21,101 nt of DNA, taken from positions 1 through 21,101 of the forward strand of contig JAFWYA010000016.1 of assembly GCA_017517815.1 (NCBI GenBank). Direction: 5' to 3'. This document shows, piece after piece, positions 16,098 to 21,101 of the stretch (position 1 is the first letter of the stretch; the number at the start of each line of letters is the position of its first letter). Under the pieces are notes generated by a model that saw nothing but the letters and a program-made list of their open reading frames with translations, was not told where the DNA came from and searched no databases. A program made the translations under genes and the position numbers. Source of the DNA: Clostridia bacterium (lineage in GTDB: Bacteria > Bacillota_A > Clostridia > Christensenellales > Aristaeellaceae).

Positions 16098-17777
16098 TCA
16101 TTTCTGCGGACGGATGGCAGCGGTGAGGACAGCCTGCATCTCGTTCAGCAGCGCGTCGGAGGCGGTGCTGTCGGATGCGGTGGCAAACAAATACACCTTT
16201 ACCTTGGGCTCGGTGCCGGAGGGACGCACGATAGCCTTGAGGCCTGCGGCTTCGTAAACCAGCACGTCGCTGACGGGCAAGCCGTCCACGCCGGTGAGAT
16301 AATCCTTCACCCGCGTCACTTCGCGGCCGCAAAGCGTGGTAAGGGGCTGCGTGCGCATGCGCTTCATGGTAGCCGCCATTTCCACCATGGGCAGAGCGCC
16401 GGCAATATCAAAGTTCAGAAGGCGCGTGCCCAGATAGCCGTGCTGCTGATACAGCGCGCACAGCTTTTCCCACACGCTCATGCCGCGGGCTTTGAGCGCC
16501 TGCGCCATTTCGCAAACCAGCATGCAGGCCATCACGCCGTCCTTGTCGCGTACATGCGTGCCGGCCAGATAACCACAGCTTTCCTCAAAGCCGAATACAT
16601 AGTCGCCTTCGCGGCCTTCGGCCTCCAGCGCGCCGATCACTTCGCCAATGTACTTGAAGCCCGTGAGCACTTCGCGGATCTTCACGCCATAGCTCTGCGC
16701 GATGGAGAAGGACAGGTCGGAGGTGACGATGGTTTTGACGGCTACGGCATTCTGGGGCAGGGTGCCCTGAGAGCGGCGGGTGGACAGAATGTAGTCCAGC
16801 AGCAGCAGGCCTACTTCGTTGCCGCTGAGGCGGGCATATTCGCCGTCGGGCTTGCGCACGGCAACGCCCACACGGTCACAGTCGGGGTCGGTGGCCAGCA
16901 AAAGGTCTGCGCCGGTCTCGCGGCAAAGGGCAACGCCCATGGCAAGCGTTTCGTCGATTTCGGGATTGGGCTTGGGACAGGTGGGGAAGTCGCCGTCGGG
17001 AGCGCACTGCGCTTCTACTTCCGTGACGGTAACGCCCTGCATCAGCCCCAGCACCTCACGCACAGGCAGCAGTCCGGTGCCGTGCAGAGGGGTATAAACA
17101 ACGTTCACCGCAGTGCACACCGTGGGATCGGGACGGCAGAACAGACAGGCCTGCGCAAAGGAACGGCGCAGACTGTCGTCGACGTCATGCCAGAAACCGG
17201 CGGCGCGGGCTTCGGATTCACTCAGGATAACGGCGTCGGTATAACCGACGGCAGCAATGCATTCGGTGATCTCTTTGGCGGCAAGGTCGGTGATCTGGCA
17301 GCCGTCAGAGCCGTAGACCTTGTAGCCGTTATACTCGGCAGGATTGTGACTGGCAGTGATCATGACGCCTGCGTCCAGCTTCAGGGCGCGTACGGCGTAG
17401 CTGAGCATGGGCGTGGGGGCCAAAACGGGAAAGACATGCACATGAATGCCCTGCCCGGCCAGCACACCGGCAGCCACAGCGGTAAATTCGTCGGAGCCGT
17501 GACGGCTGTCATGGGCAATGACTACGCCGGCTTTTGCACCGCGCTGTTTGAGCGCATGCGCCAGGCCCAGCGTGGCGCGGGCAACGGTATAGCGGTTCAT
17601 GCGCGCGGTACCTGTGCCCACGATGCCGCGCAGACCGCCGGTGCCAAAGCTGAGTTCGCTGCCAAATGCAGCCAGAACAGCACCTTCATCCTGCAGCATT
17701 TTCTGTGCTGCTCCGCGGGTGGATTCATCAAAATAAACGTCGGCAGACCACTGCTGTGCGCGGTTCATCGCTTCCAT
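16098..17777 (-). CDS. Phosphoglucomutase/phosphomannomutase family (alpha-D-phosphohexomutase)
   Basis: The enzyme interconverts sugar 1- and 6-phosphates, supplying glucose 1-phosphate or a related sugar for nucleotide-sugar synthesis. All four hallmark loops of the 559-residue product are intact: the phosphoserine loop TASHNP (Ser143), the Mg2+ loop DPDCDR (D297, D299, D301), the sugar-binding GFEES (396-400) and the phosphate-binding RPSGTEP (518-524). The length fits the PgcA-type bacterial phosphoglucomutases. Two ATGs lie close together; GGAGG is only 3 bases from the one at 17783 but 9 from the one at 17777, so the latter is chosen. It is the first gene of the six-gene run and precedes the glycosyltransferase. 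Glucose versus mannose preference cannot be read from the sequence. Confidence 0.93.
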   Translation of the reverse strand: MEAMNRAQQWSADVYFDESTRGAAQKMLQDEGAVLAAFGSELSFGTGGLRGIVGTGTARMNRYTVARATLGLAHALKQRGAKAGVVIAHDSRHGSDEFTAVAAGVLAGQGIHVHVFPVLAPTPMLSYAVRALKLDAGVMITASHNPAEYNGYKVYGSDGCQITDLAAKEITECIAAVGYTDAVILSESEARAAGFWHDVDDSLRRSFAQACLFCRPDPTVCTAVNVVYTPLHGTGLLPVREVLGLMQGVTVTEVEAQCAPDGDFPTCPKPNPEIDETLAMGVALCRETGADLLLATDPDCDRVGVAVRKPDGEYARLSGNEVGLLLLDYILSTRRSQGTLPQNAVAVKTIVTSDLSFSIAQSYGVKIREVLTGFKYIGEVIGALEAEGREGDYVFGFEESCGYLAGTHVRDKDGVMACMLVCEMAQALKARGMSVWEKLCALYQQHGYLGTRLLNFDIAGALPMVEMAATMKRMRTQPLTTLCGREVTRVKDYLTGVDGLPVSDVLVYEAAGLKAIVRPSGTEPKVKVYLFATASDSTASDALLNEMQAVLTAAIRPQK

Positions 17778-17816
17778 ATCCATGTACCTCCATATAGAAA
17801 AGGTCAGTATAATGTA

Positions 17817-17845
17817 ATGATACCGCGAAAGGCCTTTTTTGTAAA
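17817..17845 (-). promoter_or_regulatory. Candidate promoter of the six-gene operon
   Basis: On the minus strand TTTACA (17840-17845) is followed after 17 bases by TATCAT (17817-17822). A second -10-like TATACT lies just downstream (17805-17810) without a good -35. This is the only clear promoter I see ahead of the run of six genes. Confidence 0.5.
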
Positions 17846-17881
17846 GTAGAGTACTTTTGGTGTTTCATTTTGAAAGAATTG

Positions 17882-17890
17882 TGATAAGAT
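17882..17890 (+). promoter_or_regulatory. Candidate extended -10 promoter of the flavodiiron gene
   Basis: TGATAAGAT (17882-17890) resembles an extended -10. No good -35 lies 16-18 bases upstream. A start near 17897 would leave a short leader before GGAGG at 17912-17916. The case is weak. Confidence 0.35.
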
Positions 17891-17924
17891 ACTAAAGGTT
17901 CTAAACGCGAAGGAGGAAATGCGT

Positions 17925-19121
17925 ATGCACTGTACTGCCAAAATCAATGAGAATTTGATCTGGGTAGGCGGCAATGATCGCCGTCTGAACCTGTTTGAAA
18001 ATGTATATCCCATTCCCCGCGGCATCAGCTACAATGCCTATGTTGTGCTTGATGAGCAGACAGTTCTGGTGGATACCGCCGACCGCGCCATCAGCGACCA
18101 GTTTATGGAGAATATCGAATATGCGCTTGGCGGCCGGAAGCTGGACTGGATCATCGTTGATCATATGGAGCCAGACCATGCCGCCACGCTGCGAGACGTT
18201 TGCCGCTACTGGCCCGAGGCAAAGGTTGTGGTCAACGACAAGATCGCCGTGATGATCCGCCAGTTCTTCGGCGAGGAGCTTATGAGCCGCCTGCATATCG
18301 TCAAGGAGGGCGAAGCTCTTGTGACGGGCCGTCATACCTTCCGTTTTTATATGGCGCCCATGGTGCACTGGCCGGAAGTGATGGTCACCTATGATGAGAC
18401 GGACAAGGTGCTGTTCTCCGCTGATGCTTTTGGCACCTTTGGCGCGGTGAGCGGCTTCCTGTTTGCTGATGAGGTGGATTTTGAACGCGACTGGCTGGAT
18501 GACGCCCGCCGCTATTACACTAACATCGTGGGCAAGTACGGCGCGCCGGTGCAGGCGTTGCTGAAGAAGGCCTCCGGCCTGGACATTGCCATGATCTGTC
18601 CGCTGCACGGTCCCGTATGGCGTGAGAACATCGGCTGGTTTGTGGACAAGTACGCCAAGTGGAGCACCTATACTCCCGAGGAAGACGGCGTGCTCATCGC
18701 TTACGGCACGGTGTACGGCCACACCCAGAACGCTGCCGAGGTGCTTGCGATGATGCTGCGTGAGATGGGCGTGAAGAAGATCGCCATGTACGATGTATCC
18801 GTCACGCATCCCTCCTACATCCTCAGCGACGCCTTCCGCTTTGGCAAGTGGGCGCTGCTCAGTTCCACCTACAACGCCGGTATCTTCCCGGCCATGGAAA
18901 CGCTGCTGGCCGACATCAAGGCCCACGCGCTCAAAAACCGCACCGTGGCGATCGCTGAGAACGGCTCCTGGGCCGCAACGGCGGGCAAGCAGATGCGCGA
19001 GATGCTCGCAGGCCTGAAGGACGTAAACGTGCTGGACGGCGCTGTGACCGTGCGCTCTGCCCTCAATGACGATACCACTGCGGCGCTGCGCGAGCTGGCC
19101 AAAGCGCTGGCGGAAGCGTAA
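17925..19121 (+). CDS. Flavodiiron protein (A-type flavoprotein, FprA family)
   Basis: Flavodiiron proteins reduce oxygen to water, or nitric oxide to nitrous oxide, in the cytoplasm of anaerobes. The 398-residue product has an N-terminal metallo-beta-lactamase domain with every di-iron ligand: HMEPDH (H80, E82, D84, H85), H148 in VHWPE, D167 in SADAFG and H228 in PLHGP. A C-terminal flavodoxin domain from about 253 has the FMN phosphate loop GTVYGHT (261-267). There is no rubredoxin or flavin reductase extension, so electrons must come from a separate partner. Of two ATGs, the one at 17925 is 8 bases from GGAGG and the one at 17919 only 2, so 17925 is chosen. It is monocistronic and divergent from the mutase gene. 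Oxygen versus NO preference is not decided by sequence. Confidence 0.95.
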   Translation: MHCTAKINENLIWVGGNDRRLNLFENVYPIPRGISYNAYVVLDEQTVLVDTADRAISDQFMENIEYALGGRKLDWIIVDHMEPDHAATLRDVCRYWPEAKVVVNDKIAVMIRQFFGEELMSRLHIVKEGEALVTGRHTFRFYMAPMVHWPEVMVTYDETDKVLFSADAFGTFGAVSGFLFADEVDFERDWLDDARRYYTNIVGKYGAPVQALLKKASGLDIAMICPLHGPVWRENIGWFVDKYAKWSTYTPEEDGVLIAYGTVYGHTQNAAEVLAMMLREMGVKKIAMYDVSVTHPSYILSDAFRFGKWALLSSTYNAGIFPAMETLLADIKAHALKNRTVAIAENGSWAATAGKQMREMLAGLKDVNVLDGAVTVRSALNDDTTAALRELAKALAEA

Positions 19122-19127
19122 ACAGCA

Positions 19128-19158
19128 CAAAAGCCTCCCTTTTTCAGGGAGGCTTTTG
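19128..19158. terminator. Bidirectional terminator between fprA-type gene and DUF4097 gene
   Basis: A perfect 13-bp stem (19128-19140 with 19146-19158) encloses the loop TTTTC. The arms start CAAAAGCC and end GGCTTTTG, so both strands have a T-run at the base of the hairpin. It lies six bases after the flavodiiron stop and five before the DUF4097 stop. Confidence 0.88.
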
Positions 19159-19163
19159 CATGC

Positions 19164-20369
19164 TCAGCGCACGGAAATATCGCCGGAGGTGGTGGCAAGC
19201 TCCACCAACACGCTGCCTGCCGGATCGGACGGCACATGCTGGCTGATGTCGCCGCACACGCTTCGGCAGCTGATCTGTACCGGCTGCGCAGTATGAAGGC
19301 GCACGCGCAGGTCTCCGCTGGTGCTGCGGCCTGCAAGACTTTGCAGGCATGCGTCCGTTACGATACGTGCATCTCCACTGACGGTTTTAAAATTCAATCG
19401 GGCGATGGAACCCTCGATGTTGTTCAGATCACCGCTGATGGTGCTGATCTCCAGACTTTCGCTGCTGCCGTACCAGTTTACATCGCCGCTGGTGGTGTTG
19501 ATGCGCGTGGTCGTGCGCACGGTCATTTCATCAGCTGCAATGTCGCCGGACGTGGTGCTGGCGGAAAGACTGTTGGCAGTGACCTGCGTCAGCCGCACGT
19601 CACCGGATGCAGTGGTGAGTTGCAGCACGTCCGCAATGGTCAGACTGTTGAGAGAAGCGTCGCCTGACGCCGTGCCGATGTGCAGGCTTTGCAGCCGCAC
19701 CTGCTCGGCATGAATGTCGCCCGATGTGGAATCGATGCGCACTTCGGGCAGCGGTCCTTCGGGCACGAGGAGCTCGATCCCGTCTCCGCCAAAGGATACA
19801 GCCAATTTGCGTGCCAACTTTCCCAGAAAACCGGACAAATCAGACAGATCAAAGCTGAACTCGGCTTTCCCCTGCGCCTCGCGACCGTCAATGTCAAAGT
19901 GGAATTCACGCTTGAATTCACGCTTGAATTCACGTTTGACAGGTTCCGGCTCAATCAGCAACACATCACCCTGCAGCCGTGCGCGTACAGGCTGCTCGTC
20001 GCCGGCGCAGATGACGTGGATCAGCGCGTCCTGCGAGGGGCGGATGTACAGATCACAGCTGCCCAGATGCAGCGCATGAATGGTGCGGATAGGGGAGAGG
20101 GCAGGGTCGAACGTGAAGGTTGTCTGTTCTTCCGTTTCGGCGTCCCGCTGCGTCACTTTGCGGGGATATTCCGCCAGCATTTCCTCCATGCCCTTCAGGC
20201 TTTCCACCACGGCCTGCGTGGCGTCGTCTGCAGACAGGCCGCTTTCCACCAGATCGCTGAAGCGCTCCTGACAGTTGTTCATCACTTCGTCGTGCAGAGT
20301 GACAACCTCTTCGGTCGGTTCGATGTCTTCAAACAGCAGATCGACGATTTTGCTGATGGTTTCGTTCAT
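19164..20369 (-). CDS. DUF4097-type beta-solenoid protein with helical N-terminus
   Basis: The product has 401 residues and no signal peptide or membrane helix. Residues 1 to about 75 are helical and acidic (NETISKIVDLLFEDIEPTEEVV) and recall the HAAS/DUF1700-like region often encoded after PadR genes. From about 215 to the end there are ten turns of a ladder with the motif [ST]-x-SGD (STSGD, TASGD, TTSGD, TISGD, TVSGD and so on, one being SVCGD), spaced roughly 17-22 residues, typical of DUF4097 adhesin-like beta-helices. Residues 145-156 are three tandem FKRE units. A longer frame opens at 20429, but the ATG at 20369 has GAAGGAGG 7 bases upstream and overlaps the PadR stop in an ATGA. Function is unknown; the pairing suggests a PadR-controlled sensor or stress protein. 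Confidence 0.85.
   Translation of the reverse strand: MNETISKIVDLLFEDIEPTEEVVTLHDEVMNNCQERFSDLVESGLSADDATQAVVESLKGMEEMLAEYPRKVTQRDAETEEQTTFTFDPALSPIRTIHALHLGSCDLYIRPSQDALIHVICAGDEQPVRARLQGDVLLIEPEPVKREFKREFKREFHFDIDGREAQGKAEFSFDLSDLSGFLGKLARKLAVSFGGDGIELLVPEGPLPEVRIDSTSGDIHAEQVRLQSLHIGTASGDASLNSLTIADVLQLTTASGDVRLTQVTANSLSASTTSGDIAADEMTVRTTTRINTTSGDVNWYGSSESLEISTISGDLNNIEGSIARLNFKTVSGDARIVTDACLQSLAGRSTSGDLRVRLHTAQPVQISCRSVCGDISQHVPSDPAGSVLVELATTSGDISVR
19902..19937. repeat. Three 12-bp in-frame tandem repeats
   Basis: GAATTCACGCTT occurs three times in a row (19902-19913, 19914-19925, 19926-19937), the last with one change (C to T). On the coding strand the units encode the repeated FKRE of the DUF4097 protein, so copy-number change would keep the frame. 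Confidence 0.9.
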
Positions 20370-20701
20370 TGTGAATCCTCCTTCAAAAGCAGATCCAGCA
20401 TTTGCCGGGTGTCTTCCCACGCTGCGCATTCAGCTGCAAGGCGGCGCTGGCCTTCCTCTGTAATGGTGTAATAGCGGCGGCGCGCGCCGGTTTGTTCATC
20501 GCCCCAATAGGAGCGGATACAGCCGCTCTGTTCCAGCCGCCTGAATGCGGTGTACAGCGTGGCTTCCTTCATTTCCAGACTGCCGTCGGTCAGTTCGGCA
20601 ACGTTTTTGGAAATGCGGTAGCCGTAGCTGTCGCCATGACTGAGCTGGCGCAGGATGATGGTGTCGGTATAGCCGCGTAAAAAATCTGCAGCGATCGCCA
20701 T
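20366..20701 (-). CDS. PadR family transcriptional regulator
   Basis: This is a 111-residue winged-helix repressor. The N-terminal domain reads FLRGYTDTIILRQLSHGDSYGYRISKNV, then KEATLYTAFRRLEQSGCI (the recognition helix, with the family's LY-x-x-x-x-RLE pattern) and ARRRYYTITEEGQRRL (the wing and start of the C-terminal helix), all standard for the short PadR-s2 type. A longer frame starts at 20749; the ATG at 20701 is used because AGGAGG lies 7 bases upstream and the protein then begins at the conserved domain. It overlaps the DUF4097 gene by four bases, which indicates a two-gene operon. The effector is unknown, and PadR proteins usually repress their own operon. Confidence 0.94.
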   Translation of the reverse strand: MAIAADFLRGYTDTIILRQLSHGDSYGYRISKNVAELTDGSLEMKEATLYTAFRRLEQSGCIRSYWGDEQTGARRRYYTITEEGQRRLAAECAAWEDTRQMLDLLLKEDSQ

Positions 20702-20720
20702 CGGATCACCTCCTGAATGC

Positions 20721-20749
20721 ATTATACACAAATATACCTCGCCTGACAA
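20721..20749 (-). promoter_or_regulatory. Predicted sigma-A promoter of the PadR-DUF4097 operon
   Basis: On the minus strand TTGTCA (20744-20749) and a perfect TATAAT (20721-20726) are 17 bases apart. The predicted start is around 20714, only about 13 bases before the padR-type ATG. Confidence 0.85.
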
Positions 20750-20757
20750 TGTATGTT
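20731..20757. promoter_or_regulatory. Candidate PadR operator (inverted repeat)
   Basis: AATATAC (20731-20737) and GTATGTT (20751-20757) form an inverted repeat with six of seven pairs and a 13-base centre. It overlaps the spacer and -35 of the PadR promoter, a natural place for autorepression. The match is imperfect, so this is a hypothesis. Confidence 0.35.
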
Positions 20758-20856
20758 TGATTAGAAAATGATGAAGCTTTCTTCAGATTGCAAAAATACT
20801 GTAAAAATAAAACCTCCAGGCCGCGCAGCGGCGTTTTGCCTGCGGAAAAAATGCGG

Positions 20857-20885
20857 TTGACAAGCAGATAGAAAAAAGGTAGAAT
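20857..20885 (+). promoter_or_regulatory. Predicted sigma-A promoter of tRNA-Gly and tuf
   Basis: A perfect TTGACA (20857-20862) is followed after 17 bases by TAGAAT (20880-20885). The tRNA starts 37 bases after the -10 box. Confidence 0.85.
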
Positions 20886-20922
20886 ATTTCATGTCTGGTA
20901 TCAGGTCTAGCCATGCGGACAT

Positions 20923-20996
20923 GCGGGTGTAGCTCAATGGCAGAGCTCCAGCTTCCCAAGCTGGCCACGTGGGTTCGATTCCCATCACCCGCTCCA
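20923..20996 (+). tRNA. tRNA-Gly, anticodon CCC
   Basis: The 74-base gene folds as a full cloverleaf. The acceptor is GCGGGTG (20923-20929) with CACCCGC (20986-20992), then discriminator T and encoded CCA (20994-20996). The anticodon stem is CCAGC/GCTGG with loop TTCCCAA, giving anticodon CCC, which reads GGG. The T arm contains GGGTTCGATTCCC. The discriminator U fits bacterial tRNA-Gly. Confidence 0.97.
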
Positions 20997-21060
20997 ACCG
21001 CATGAAACCAAACCCTGCCGGATCAAAAAAATCCAATACATTCTCAGGAGGTCGATTCCA

Positions 21061-21101
21061 ATGGCTAAGGCAAAGTTTGAACGCACCAAGCCGCACGTTA
21101 A
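21061..21101 (+). CDS. tuf: Elongation factor Tu, N-terminal fragment (cut by window end)
   Basis: Only 13 codons and two bases are present. They read MAKAKFERTKPHV, the standard N-terminus of bacterial EF-Tu, which brings aminoacyl-tRNA to the ribosome with GTP. The ATG follows AGGAGG (21046-21051) by 9 bases. The gene lies 64 bases after the tRNA-Gly with no terminator between them, so the two are probably cotranscribed. No G motif is visible yet, because the P-loop begins beyond the window. Confidence 0.93.
   Translation, partial: MAKAKFERTKPHV

Noticed and set aside
14650..16257. 535-codon open frame on the + strand opposite the glycosyltransferase
   Set aside because: The opposing gene has a full GT4 motif set; this frame has none and spans a gene junction.
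16440..17849. 469-codon open frame on the + strand opposite the mutase gene
   Set aside because: It is antisense to a gene with all catalytic motifs intact, has no recognisable domain and is explained by GC-rich codon bias.
17901..19130. 409-codon open frame on the - strand opposite the flavodiiron gene
   Set aside because: It lies fully over a certain gene and shows histidine- and glutamine-rich antisense composition with no domain.
19902..19937. Short repeats as a CRISPR array
   Set aside because: The units are 12 bases, have no spacers and encode FKRE in frame.

Overview
The window reads as chromosomal DNA of a Gram-positive, probably anaerobic member of the Clostridia (Bacillota). The reasons are the strong AGGAGG-type ribosome binding sites, a sortase-type surface protein, an ECF-type riboflavin transporter under an FMN riboswitch, a flavodiiron protein, a PadR regulator and a tRNA gene that encodes its own CCA. 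Most genes are fairly GC-rich by eye; the 5' part of the surface-protein gene is less so. I see no insertion sequence, phage gene or CRISPR array. I do not assign a genus.

Layout. From 1 to 4434 on the + strand lie rpsT (S20, TTG start) with a terminator, then a promoter and one 1294-residue cell-wall-anchored surface protein. A bidirectional terminator separates it from a minus-strand operon, in transcription order ribU, tsaE, tsaB, rimI (6760 down to 4492), preceded by an FMN riboswitch and its own promoter. Further along, still on the minus strand, is a compact six-gene run from 17777 down to 7069: a phosphohexomutase, a GT4 glycosyltransferase, a VWA-like lipoprotein, a four-helix membrane protein, a tubulin/FtsZ-like GTPase and a very large protein with a C-terminal actin-fold ATPase. 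Gaps between these genes are about 12 to 22 bases. Divergent from it is a flavodiiron protein gene (17925-19121, +). A shared terminator follows, then a minus-strand PadR/DUF4097 pair (20701 down to 19164). The window ends with a + strand promoter, tRNA-Gly(CCC) and the first 13 codons of tuf.

How the genes may work together. The FMN riboswitch plausibly controls riboflavin uptake and, by read-through, three genes of tRNA t6A modification and ribosomal-protein acetylation. The six-gene run is the most unusual part. It places a tubulin-like and an actin-like NTPase next to each other, behind a membrane protein and an exported VWA-like lipoprotein, and downstream of two sugar-handling enzymes. 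I infer an envelope-linked NTP-driven machine whose function I cannot name. The PadR/DUF4097 pair looks like a small autoregulated stress or signalling unit, and FprA is an oxygen or nitric oxide detoxification enzyme.
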